Shown here piece by piece: positions 17,415 through 25,728 of a stretch of 64,000 bases of DNA. Made by a program: the position numbers and the translations under genes. Below the pieces are notes generated by a model. It was not told where the DNA came from. It saw nothing but the letters and a program-made list of their open reading frames with translations, and ran no database searches. The stretch is taken from NCBI RefSeq assembly GCF_020687745.1, contig NZ_JAJEWK010000010.1, forward strand, positions 62,001 through 126,000, read 5' to 3'. Position 1 is the first letter of the stretch, and every line of letters starts with the position of its first letter. This stretch comes from Chryseobacterium sp. MFBS3-17 (lineage in GTDB: Bacteria > Bacteroidota > Bacteroidia > Flavobacteriales > Weeksellaceae).

Positions 17415-18397
17415 GATGACTTGTCCGCAGATGAAGCTGCAGCCCGTGCCGCTTCACGTTTGCTTCTCACCTCTTCAGAATTCTTTTGCTCCTTCAGGAT
17501 TTCATCCAGATAGGGTACAAATATGCTGTTCATCTCCTCAATGGAAATATCATTGGCAGCAGGATCATGAAGTAGCTGCAGCCACGGTTTCGATTTAAAA
17601 TCGGATTCCCCGAATACAATCACCGGCGTTCCCTTCGCATCCAGTTTCTGTCCGCCGCCGGACAACACCCACTGATCTGCCCAGTTGTACATCCAGAAGG
17701 CATCTTCTTCCAGCAGTCTGAGGCAGGAGTGCGAGGCATGGAATCCCGGCAGGTCATACTGATGCCAGCCAATTCCGGCGGTATTGTGTATATTAAAATT
17801 CCAGCGGAGTTTCCATTCCGAATTGGAAGTAGAGATGGCCAGTTCTTTTTTCCAGTTGGTAAACATAAGCCCCGTTTTGGTGGGCGTACCTTTCTTACCC
17901 ATACTGGATGGTCCCCATTTCACAAGCGTTCCGTTTTCATACAAAGCATAGGCATGAATGGCGTACGAGAAAAATGCCATTTTCTTAACGGGTTTAAGGG
18001 AATCCAGCTGACGCGGAAAAGGCGCATATTTGAGGAAATCTTTCTCAATCTTTTGCGGAATGGCCAGCGTATCGGCCCGCCAGCTATTCTTCTGATCCAG
18101 ACGGTTCAGTGCCAGAATAATATACTGTTCATCAGCATCATATTCCTTCCGGAAGAACGCCATTACCGAATCCTTTTTGTCCTTAGGAAAGACCAGCGCC
18201 GAAAATTGAATCCGCTCACGCGCCTTGCGAAGCGAATCTTCACGTTCCTGATCCCGTTTGCGCTGTTCTTCCTGCCTGGCCAGCTGGCCTGCATCATCCG
18301 GATGCTGTACCGGCTCCTCTTTACCACACCCCGCCATCATGGCGAATACTATTGCTACCATCACGGTATACACCAGCCTTCCGAAATTTACCCTCAT
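17411..18397 (-). CDS. L,D-transpeptidase (YkuD-like) lipoprotein
   Basis: 328 residues from the ATG at 18397; an upstream ATG (18433) exists, but the later start gives a proper lipoprotein signal ending MAGC (Cys24). A charged, Glu/Arg-rich helix (about 38-65) follows. The catalytic block is GFHASHSCLRLL with His220, His223 and nucleophile Cys225, the HxxSHGC-type motif of YkuD enzymes, with Ser in place of the usual Gly before Cys. These enzymes form 3-3 cross-links in peptidoglycan or attach proteins to it. The C-terminus is Ala/Ser/Lys-rich. The gene is transcribed away from ansA. Confidence 0.82.
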   Translation of the reverse strand: MRVNFGRLVYTVMVAIVFAMMAGCGKEEPVQHPDDAGQLARQEEQRKRDQEREDSLRKARERIQFSALVFPKDKKDSVMAFFRKEYDADEQYIILALNRLDQKNSWRADTLAIPQKIEKDFLKYAPFPRQLDSLKPVKKMAFFSYAIHAYALYENGTLVKWGPSSMGKKGTPTKTGLMFTNWKKELAISTSNSEWKLRWNFNIHNTAGIGWHQYDLPGFHASHSCLRLLEEDAFWMYNWADQWVLSGGGQKLDAKGTPVIVFGESDFKSKPWLQLLHDPAANDISIEEMNSIFVPYLDEILKEQKNSEEVRSKREAARAAASSADKSS

Positions 18398-18566
18398 AAA
18401 AAATTTTAAATATCCGCTCAATTTTAATACCAATCATCCACTTTACGAAATTATTGAAAATTGTTTGAAAATCATATAACACCACTACCGGAAAAGCACA
18501 AAGAGCTGCCCGGTCGTTGCCGGAAAACATTTCCGAATCCCCGTAAAAAAGAGTATTTTTACCCCC

Positions 18567-19583
18567 ATGAAACGCAAAGTACTGTTAATTTACACCGGTG
18601 GCACCATCGGTATGGAGAAAAATTATGAAACCGGCGAACTAGTACCCTTTGATTTCTCCCATATTTTCAGCAAAATGCCTGAAATGAACCTTCTGGAGTG
18701 CGAAGTCAGCGTGCACCCTTTTTCGAAGCCGCTGGATTCTTCAGATGTAGGTCCGGAAGACTGGAAAAAAATTGCAGTGCTGATTCACCGGCATTATGAC
18801 CAATACGATGGTTTCCTGATTCTGCATGGAACCGATACCATGTCTTATTCTGCATCGGCATTGAGTTTCATGCTGAAAGGGCTTCGCAAACCCGTGATTT
18901 TTACCGGTTCGCAGTTGCCCATAGGAGATCTGCGTACGGATGCCAAAGAAAATCTGCTCACCGGCCTGACCTACGCCAGTTGGTATGAAGGTGACGAGGC
19001 GGTCATTCAGGAAGTTGCCATTTACTTTGAATACAAACTGCTGCGCGGCAACCGGACCCTGAAATACTCAGCTGAATATTTTGATGCCTATCACAGTCCC
19101 AACTACCCGCTTCTGGGTCAATCCGGAGTTCATCTGAAAATTGAAACAGAAGATCTTTTCCGTCCGGAGCCCGATGAGGAATTCAGCATCGATACCCATA
19201 TTTCCCGTGAAGTATTGTTCTGGCGTATTTTCCCGGGCATGACGCTGGAATATTTTTCGGAGATTCCTAAAATGAAAGTACTGATTCTGCAGGTTTTCGG
19301 GAGCGGAACCATATTTGGCACCGAAAAAACCGAGCAGGTACTGCGTAAAATCCGGGCCAACGGCACCGAAATCGTGGTGGTATCGCAGTGTATCTCGGGA
19401 GGCATCAGTTTTGGGAAATATGAAAACAGTAGTGTCTTTAACCGTGTGGGTGCCATCAGCGGCAAAGATCTGACGGCCGAAAGTGCAATCACCAAATGCA
19501 TGCATCTGCTGGACAACCCCGGCTACAGCGGAACCTTCGCTGAAAACTTTGCCCTAAACCTCCGCGGCGAGGTGACGGAGTAA
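18567..19583 (+). CDS. ansA: Type I L-asparaginase
   Basis: 338 residues, normal for the cytosolic type I enzyme, which hydrolyses asparagine to aspartate and ammonia. There is no signal peptide. The first active-site motif is TGGTIG near residues 10-15, and the second is LHGTDTM with His87-Gly-Thr-Asp-Thr91. A conserved FTGSQLPIGDLRTDAKENL block follows. Single-gene unit between the L,D-transpeptidase gene and tRNA-Ser. Confidence 0.93.
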   Translation: MKRKVLLIYTGGTIGMEKNYETGELVPFDFSHIFSKMPEMNLLECEVSVHPFSKPLDSSDVGPEDWKKIAVLIHRHYDQYDGFLILHGTDTMSYSASALSFMLKGLRKPVIFTGSQLPIGDLRTDAKENLLTGLTYASWYEGDEAVIQEVAIYFEYKLLRGNRTLKYSAEYFDAYHSPNYPLLGQSGVHLKIETEDLFRPEPDEEFSIDTHISREVLFWRIFPGMTLEYFSEIPKMKVLILQVFGSGTIFGTEKTEQVLRKIRANGTEIVVVSQCISGGISFGKYENSSVFNRVGAISGKDLTAESAITKCMHLLDNPGYSGTFAENFALNLRGEVTE

Positions 19584-19636
19584 GAAATATCACCATACTA
19601 CGAAAAAATCCCGGCCATTTACGACTGGGATTTTTG

Positions 19637-19723
19637 CAGAGAGGAAGGGATTCGAACCCTCGATACAGTTACCCGTATACTACCTTTCCAGGGTAGCTCC
19701 TTCAACCACTCGGACACCTCTCT
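19637..19723 (-). tRNA. tRNA-Ser (anticodon GGA)
   Basis: 87 bases on the minus strand. The acceptor stem is AGAGAGG / CCTCTCT with discriminator G. D-arm start TCCGAGTGG, anticodon loop CTGGAAA (GGA), a long variable arm as in class II tRNAs, and a T-loop GGTTCGAAT are all visible. CCA is not encoded. Confidence 0.95.
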
Positions 19724-19766
19724 AATTAGGTGTGCAAAAATAGTTTTATTTTTGATAAAAACAAAA

Positions 19767-20801
19767 TTATTCGCTGCCGAATCTCGCAATATCTGTTTCT
19801 GAACGCAAACTTTCACCATATTCAATGTGCCGGAACAACTCCTCTGCAAAATAATTGCCATTCAGAAGGCCCCGGCCACCCAAACCATTCATCACAAACA
19901 GATTCCCGAAACGGAAATGTGCACCTAAAATAGGCCGCCGGTCCCGAACTGTAGGCCTGAATCCGTTCCGCACCTCTTCTACCGTATAATCACTGGCTAA
20001 TTGACTCAGCCCCGATTCCAGTTCCGCAACCGCTTTCTCATCTACAGCAGCGCCTACACCATTGCGGTCGTAGGTTCCCCCATAATACCAATGCCCCTCA
20101 TTCAATGGAAACAAAAAATGTTTTTTCTTCACCGTGCTCTTTGTAGATCCGGCCGGAAGTTTGACCAGAAGATGATGCCCTTTGTTCGGGGATACCGCAA
20201 GATCATGGAACCAGGGATTCTGTACCACGCCCATGCCTTCGCAAAAGACAACATGACGATACTTAAAATCCAGGTAAATGTTGTTTTCAGGCTCCAGCAG
20301 GTTGTAATCAAAAGCAGCACCGGCATCATGACCATTTGTATGCAGATAGCTGCTGAAATCATTAAAAAAAGCGGGTACATCTACCCTGCCCGACTGCAAT
20401 ACCTCACCACAGCCAAATGGGTTATGAATCTCATCAAAAAAAGTAAAATCTGTACTGAGAAACGGTCTCAGTTCATCTGTACCGGATTTCTTTAACCATA
20501 AATCACGCTCGGCTTCATCATGGAAAACACGAAATACGGGTTCGTATATCCAGTAGTTGCGGCCCGTATATGCAGACATCTCTTCCAGGGTTTTGTGCAA
20601 GGCGTCAATTTGCTCCTGTGCCAGCCAGAATGTGGTAAACTTTTTCAGGACTACAGGATTCACCACACCTGCAGAAACACCGGAAGCGCCAGTAATACCA
20701 TCAGAAAAAAGCATGAATGACTTGCCTTCGCGGATTAAACGATGTGCCAAAAAATACGCAGCAAAACCGTCACCTACAATAATATAATCTATAATCTTCA
20801 T
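19767..20801 (-). CDS. FAD-dependent oxidoreductase (DAO family)
   Basis: 344 residues from the ATG at 20801; nine further codons upstream are open, but this start places the Rossmann strand at the N-terminus. The FAD-binding motif is DYIIVGDGFAAYFLAHRL. A second dinucleotide-associated block near the C-terminus (NGFRPTVRDRRPILG, then NLFVMNGLGGRGLLNG) is typical of D-amino-acid oxidase/glycine-oxidase-like proteins. Substrate is not identifiable. It lies after the gldN terminator; the loop of that terminator holds a TATATTTG box on this strand that could serve as a -7 element. Confidence 0.83.
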   Translation of the reverse strand: MKIIDYIIVGDGFAAYFLAHRLIREGKSFMLFSDGITGASGVSAGVVNPVVLKKFTTFWLAQEQIDALHKTLEEMSAYTGRNYWIYEPVFRVFHDEAERDLWLKKSGTDELRPFLSTDFTFFDEIHNPFGCGEVLQSGRVDVPAFFNDFSSYLHTNGHDAGAAFDYNLLEPENNIYLDFKYRHVVFCEGMGVVQNPWFHDLAVSPNKGHHLLVKLPAGSTKSTVKKKHFLFPLNEGHWYYGGTYDRNGVGAAVDEKAVAELESGLSQLASDYTVEEVRNGFRPTVRDRRPILGAHFRFGNLFVMNGLGGRGLLNGNYFAEELFRHIEYGESLRSETDIARFGSE

Positions 20802-20814
20802 CTTTCTAAAAGCA

Positions 20815-20845
20815 AAAAACCTGAGCAAATATACTCAGGTTTTTG
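20815..20845 (-). terminator. Terminator after the gldKLMN operon, with a promoter-like box in its loop
   Basis: A 9-bp stem AAACCTGAG / CTCAGGTTT flanks the 8-base loop; T runs lie on both sides, so it could act in either direction. On the minus strand the loop reads TATATTTG, identical to a Bacteroidota -7 box; no TTTG box lies 19 bases upstream. Confidence 0.8.
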
Positions 20846-20861
20846 TGATGATGTGTAAGAA

Positions 20862-21797
20862 TTAGTAATTCCACATTTCGTTTTCCATCGCAAGAATCTG
20901 GCCTTTAATCCGGTTACTTTCCTCAATCTGCTCTTCAGCATTTCTCGGGATGTAATCTTTGATGGTTCCCTCTCCCAGACCGTTTGAAGACTTGTAAATG
21001 ATCGAAGAAAATCTTCTGGCATTCAGTAAATCATCAAAGCTCAGGTCTGATGCGGTATTTTTCTTATTGTACACTTTATTGTTGGCCAATATTTGTCTGG
21101 CATCCGGATAGAAAATCCAGAACAGATCAATATAAGCGTCATCTCCGCCGATAGGCTGACCATCCGGACCAATCTGACCCGCTACAGCCGGATCCGGACC
21201 TAAAGCTGCAATACCCAGTGGTCTGTACTTCATTTGTCCGTCTCTCTTATCAATGAACCACATCCCCATAACTTTAATCATCTCAATTTTATCTGATGTA
21301 GTACGGATACGGTCGGTGTATCTTTCAATTTCCTCCGGAGTAGGATTTCTGCCGGAGTTATAGATTTCGATAAGGGCGTCATCTACTCTGGTAGATTCCA
21401 GTCTTTTCTGAATTCCTTCCGGACTCAATTTGGTCAGGAAATCCTCTTCTTCGTACACTTCCTGGATCTCACCGCTCAGGGCGCCATCCAGCAATACCTG
21501 ATACAGGGATTTGGTCTGTGTACTGAAACCGGTTTCGGTATTATAGTAGAAAGGCTGGTTAATCTTATCATTCATGTCTATGATTTCCCAAACATAAACA
21601 CTTTTTAAAATGTCCTTTTCATCAATATAACCATAAGATAAAGGCTCAATAATATTGCTTACCGCGCTGTCTCCCACAATCCGCATGTTATCATCGCGCA
21701 GCTGGCGAAATTCTTCAGGCGATTTAGCATTAAGGATAGTCTGGGAGAAAACAAGTCCCGAAACCAATACTAAACAACTGCAAATATATTTTTTCAT
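20862..21797 (-). CDS. gldN: GldN (PorN), type IX secretion / gliding protein
   Basis: 311 residues with a signal peptide (1-18). GldN is the periplasmic partner of the GldK lipoprotein ring and contacts the GldLM motor. Typical features are the conserved SYGYIDEKDILKSVYVWEII block, then MWFIDKRDGQMKYRPLGIAAL and FWIFYPDARQILANNKVYN. Last gene of the gldKLMN set, 28 bases after gldM, and followed by a terminator. Confidence 0.95.
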   Translation of the reverse strand: MKKYICSCLVLVSGLVFSQTILNAKSPEEFRQLRDDNMRIVGDSAVSNIIEPLSYGYIDEKDILKSVYVWEIIDMNDKINQPFYYNTETGFSTQTKSLYQVLLDGALSGEIQEVYEEEDFLTKLSPEGIQKRLESTRVDDALIEIYNSGRNPTPEEIERYTDRIRTTSDKIEMIKVMGMWFIDKRDGQMKYRPLGIAALGPDPAVAGQIGPDGQPIGGDDAYIDLFWIFYPDARQILANNKVYNKKNTASDLSFDDLLNARRFSSIIYKSSNGLGEGTIKDYIPRNAEEQIEESNRIKGQILAMENEMWNY

Positions 21798-21825
21798 GTT
21801 AATGAAGTTTTATATAATTTTTAAA

Positions 21826-23415
21826 TTATTGAATGTTAATAACCACCGGTGAAATATTCTTAAGTCTCTGGTTGCCCAGTCCGCTGGCCGTAGCTTCAAT
21901 GTCGAAGATCCAGGCAGCATCACCGGAACGAAGTGTTCTGGTCATACCTTCTACAGACTCCAGCCTGTTACCGGTAATATAAGTGGCTGCACGTCCGGCT
22001 ACCTTAAACTTGAATCCTGTTACCGTAAACGATACCGGGAAATCGAAATCCGGAATAGTTGCCGTAACCAGCTGTTTAGAGATAGATGTTGCAGGCATAC
22101 TTACCACCGGTCTGTCACGGATCTGTCCTTGCGGAGCAGGCACTCCTTTGATTCTGAAATCAAAAGTCTGCGAAGAGTTTCCTCTTGGTCCGGAACCAGA
22201 CAGGGTCAATTTAATGCTGTTTCCTGTAGTTGGCGTTACAATCCACTTACCGGCTCCAGCACTCTTCACGTTTGCACCCGGTGCAGACAGTGAAAGTTTA
22301 GAGTTGTCCACTCCCAGAATCGCTCCTGAAATAGGGTTCTCCAGTCCACGGTATAATACATTCATTTTATCTGCTGAAATAGTAGCTCCGGTTTCATACT
22401 GAACTTCTTTCTGACCTGCAATTACATTATAAGTATGGGTGTATGGAATGCTTACCGGCTCTCCGTTTGCCATATCTACGGTAATGGTACCACTAATGGA
22501 TTTTTCACCAAGACCGCTTGTATTAAGACTTACAATACCTTTTCCGTTTTCTGTACGGCTTACACCGGAAATCTTAATCTTATCACTGTTGGAATAAGAC
22601 GCCAGATATACGGTAGCTTCTGTAGCAGTACCCTGTACTACATCTACAGGTGCTTTCACAATCGCATCATACTGGTTAAACTTAATGCTCGCATCTACTT
22701 TTTCCTGAAGCATCAGTGCCAACGCATCCGACTGGACGTTTCTGGCATCGTTCTGAATAATTTCCAGATTGGAGATGGCTGCAATCAATGGCTGATGATA
22801 AAATTTGGATTGTAGCCAGTTTTTATCTTCCAGTACATTGGTCTTCGAATACTCGGTTTTCAAAGCGTCATTTGCTCTGTCTACCAAAGATTTCAAATTT
22901 TCATTATTTCCAAAAGTGGTCGTGATATAATTTCTTACATCATCCATCTTTGATTTCAAAGCCTCAGCATTTTTGGATGCTTTGGTTTCGTCACCATCTG
23001 TAAAAAAGTATTGAGTAACCGCCACATTATTATTCAATGCCGTGTAGGTATCACTGATGTCTACAGGTTTCTTGGTTTTGGGATCGATCAGAAAGAATTC
23101 TGAATCTGTTTCCAATTTTCCCTTCACATCATCTACGTGACTTACCAGATCATCTATTTTGCCTTTCAGCACTTTGTATTGTTCCCACGGCTGCGCGTAG
23201 GTATCGGGTACGGTAGCCGCTTTCGCTTCCAGTGTTACCTCAAAGATATCCGTATTCTTGGCCTCTGTCAGTAATCTTGTAGCCTTCAGCGACTGCGTGG
23301 AATCGTAGTACGATCTGATGATTTCTGCATCAATGTTTAACGCCATCATTGCGATGAACACTAAATACATGAGGTTAATCATCTTCTGACGTGGAGTCTG
23401 TTTTCCTTGTGCCAT
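21826..23415 (-). CDS. gldM: GldM (PorM), type IX secretion motor subunit
   Basis: 529 residues, normal length. A single N-terminal membrane helix (about 10-28, MINLMYLVFIAMMALNI) precedes a long periplasmic part made of a helical first domain (about 40-220) and three beta domains with many Thr/Ser/Val strands. GldM and GldL form the proton-driven motor; the periplasmic arm passes rotation to the GldKN ring. The conserved QTPRQKMINLMYL start is present. Located between gldL (44 bases) and gldN (28 bases). Confidence 0.96.
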   Translation of the reverse strand: MAQGKQTPRQKMINLMYLVFIAMMALNIDAEIIRSYYDSTQSLKATRLLTEAKNTDIFEVTLEAKAATVPDTYAQPWEQYKVLKGKIDDLVSHVDDVKGKLETDSEFFLIDPKTKKPVDISDTYTALNNNVAVTQYFFTDGDETKASKNAEALKSKMDDVRNYITTTFGNNENLKSLVDRANDALKTEYSKTNVLEDKNWLQSKFYHQPLIAAISNLEIIQNDARNVQSDALALMLQEKVDASIKFNQYDAIVKAPVDVVQGTATEATVYLASYSNSDKIKISGVSRTENGKGIVSLNTSGLGEKSISGTITVDMANGEPVSIPYTHTYNVIAGQKEVQYETGATISADKMNVLYRGLENPISGAILGVDNSKLSLSAPGANVKSAGAGKWIVTPTTGNSIKLTLSGSGPRGNSSQTFDFRIKGVPAPQGQIRDRPVVSMPATSISKQLVTATIPDFDFPVSFTVTGFKFKVAGRAATYITGNRLESVEGMTRTLRSGDAAWIFDIEATASGLGNQRLKNISPVVINIQ

Positions 23416-23459
23416 TTCTTCTCTCTTTTTTTTCTTGTTAAGTTAAAAATGTACAGGAA

Positions 23460-24164
23460 TTAAGACTTCATTGCCGTAAGCATACCTCCGTAAACTCTGT
23501 TCAGGTTGTTTAGATTAGAAGTTAAACCTTGTAGTTCTTCGTTAAACTTAGAAGATTGTTCTGCAGATTTTTCCAGATCAGCCACATACTTTTTGCTGAA
23601 TTCAGATTGTTTCTGACCTTGCTCCAGTTGCATGGCATACAATTGGTTCATGCTTTCCATATGTGAAGCAGCTTTGTTCAGTTGTTCATTATACTTATGA
23701 GTAGATGCAGATACGTCTACAGTCTGATTAATCTGATCTACAGAGCTGGAGAATTTATCGATACCTGCTCTCAATCTTTCAAAAAGACCTACATCCAGCT
23801 TGGCATCTTCCAGCATTTTATCCAGTTTACCGGAAAGAGAGTTTTCCATTTCCAGCATAAATCCTTGTGAGCTGGCATCACCAACATTGGCGTGAAGCGG
23901 GTTTGGCTTAGCATGCTTATCCAGAAGTTCCGGATATACATTTTCCCATGCATAGTTCTCTTCGTTCTTTGGAGGGTCGAAGGCGAAAATACAGAAGATA
24001 AATGCTTCAGTAATAAGACCTACGGTTAGAGCCACGTTACCGGTAATAAAGCCTAAGTTAATATGGGTAATTTTCAACCACGCTCCCAGAATTACAATTG
24101 CAGCACCGAAGGAGTAGATAAAGTTGTAAATACCTTCTTTTGTTGAGAAAACTCTTCCTATCAT
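23460..24164 (-). CDS. gldL: GldL (PorL), type IX secretion motor subunit
   Basis: 234 residues. Two membrane helices (about 13-31 and 37-60) are followed by a cytoplasmic part with helices and a C-terminal coiled-coil region. The second helix ends with a Glu (LITEAFIF) in the position of the motor's proton-path glutamate. GldL forms the pentameric ring around a GldM dimer in the inner membrane. It lies 39 bases after gldK in the operon. Confidence 0.94.
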   Translation of the reverse strand: MIGRVFSTKEGIYNFIYSFGAAIVILGAWLKITHINLGFITGNVALTVGLITEAFIFCIFAFDPPKNEENYAWENVYPELLDKHAKPNPLHANVGDASSQGFMLEMENSLSGKLDKMLEDAKLDVGLFERLRAGIDKFSSSVDQINQTVDVSASTHKYNEQLNKAASHMESMNQLYAMQLEQGQKQSEFSKKYVADLEKSAEQSSKFNEELQGLTSNLNNLNRVYGGMLTAMKS

Positions 24165-24203
24165 TGTTTATAGATTTAAAATATTAAAATTTGGGTTAAA
24201 TTA

Positions 24204-25622
24204 TTAGTTTCTTCTTTTTGGTTTTACGGCAGCTTCCGGAATATCCTGTACCGTTCTGAAACCGATGTAACTTCTGGCAGAGTCTTTTCTTTCCCAATCT
24301 CTGGCACCCACCATCAGCATATAACCGATATCTTTCCACGAACCACCACGTACAGATTTTCTGGTATCCGGAGTTCCTTTAGTAGTAGGATTCAGTGAGT
24401 TAGAGAATCCATAAGATGAATTACTGAAATCTGAAACCGTCCATTCTGAAACGTTTCCGGCCATATCATATAGTCCATAACCGTTCTTTCTGAATTTTTT
24501 TACCGGTGCTGTATAGGTATAGGTTCCTAATTTTTCATCTTCAATATAGCTTCCTCTTTTTGGTTTAAAATTGGCCAGGTAGCAAGCTCTGTCGTCGGTC
24601 AGGTAAGGACCTCCCCAAGGATAAGTAGCGTTTTCCAGACCACCTCTTGCTGCATATTCCCATTCCTGTTCTGTAGGAAGACGGAATCTCATAGGGACTT
24701 GTTTTTTTCTTCTCAGGCTTTCATTGTAATCAGATTTCAGTTTGGATCTGAAGTCACAATAAGCTCTTGCCTGATCCCAGGTCACCCCTACTACAGGATA
24801 ATCCTTGTAGGCATTGTGCCAGAAATATTGTTCAAACAACGGTTCATTATAAGAATAGTGGAAATCTTTTACCCAAACGGTGGTATCCGGATAGATGGCA
24901 AGGCTTTCTCTCTTCAGGAAATTTGCTCCTCTTTCGTTTGCTGCGATGGCAGAGTTATGATCTTCCCATACGTAAGAATACTGCAGTTTTGAGGCATCAA
25001 TAATTCTTTGGTTAGCTCCTCTCTGAGATGCAGGCAGATACATAGACTCCAGTACTTCTGCATATTCTACATCCGGGTAGTTATTGGTATTCCAGTGCAA
25101 TGGAATAGACCAGTCCAGTTTTCTGCTGGCATCGTAACCATCGCCACGACCACCCTGAGACTCCTGCCATTCCTGATACGGTGACATTTCTTCATCTTCC
25201 TGATATGCCATATAAGCATAATCACCAATACTCTGACCTCTTCCTGTTCCGTCTCCACCTTCACCGGCAGCTTCTGCCAATAATGTTCTGGCCACAGAAT
25301 CTCTCACATAGTTAATGAATACGCGGTATTCTGCATTGGTGGTTTCAGTTTCATCCATAAAGAAAGAAGAAACAGTTACGGTTTTCAGCGGAGATCTTTC
25401 CGGCATATTGGTCATATCCTGATCTGCCAGACCTACTACGAAAGATCCGGATGGGATGGCTACCATACCGTAAGGTCTTTCTGCTACAAAACTTCTTGAT
25501 TTCTCTCTTGGTATCAATTCTCCTTTTGTTCCGGGCTTTCCGACAGAGCTACTGCCTCCTGAACAAGATACCGTTACAGACACAACTGACGCTGATAATA
25601 ATAAAAGAAATATCCTTTTCAT
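24204..25622 (-). CDS. gldK: GldK (PorK), type IX secretion ring lipoprotein (SUMF/FGE-like fold)
   Basis: 472 residues. The lipobox is VTVSC (Cys20). The body has the formylglycine-generating-enzyme-like fold seen in GldK: IPSGSFVVGLADQD, MDETETTNAEYRVFI, FRLPTEQEWEYAARGG, YDMAGNVSEW and RGGSWKDIGYMLMVG. Long inserts between these blocks distinguish it from true FGE enzymes. GldK lipoproteins form the large periplasmic ring under the outer membrane together with GldN. First gene of gldKLMN. Confidence 0.95.
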   Translation of the reverse strand: MKRIFLLLLSASVVSVTVSCSGGSSSVGKPGTKGELIPREKSRSFVAERPYGMVAIPSGSFVVGLADQDMTNMPERSPLKTVTVSSFFMDETETTNAEYRVFINYVRDSVARTLLAEAAGEGGDGTGRGQSIGDYAYMAYQEDEEMSPYQEWQESQGGRGDGYDASRKLDWSIPLHWNTNNYPDVEYAEVLESMYLPASQRGANQRIIDASKLQYSYVWEDHNSAIAANERGANFLKRESLAIYPDTTVWVKDFHYSYNEPLFEQYFWHNAYKDYPVVGVTWDQARAYCDFRSKLKSDYNESLRRKKQVPMRFRLPTEQEWEYAARGGLENATYPWGGPYLTDDRACYLANFKPKRGSYIEDEKLGTYTYTAPVKKFRKNGYGLYDMAGNVSEWTVSDFSNSSYGFSNSLNPTTKGTPDTRKSVRGGSWKDIGYMLMVGARDWERKDSARSYIGFRTVQDIPEAAVKPKRRN

Positions 25623-25728
25623 GTTAATTTTTATAATTAAGCCGTAAATATATAATTTTTTTAAGAAACTTTTAAGATTATTTTTGAAAAACGAAAAAAA
25701 TATTGAAATATTTTGTTCGCTCCCCTTT

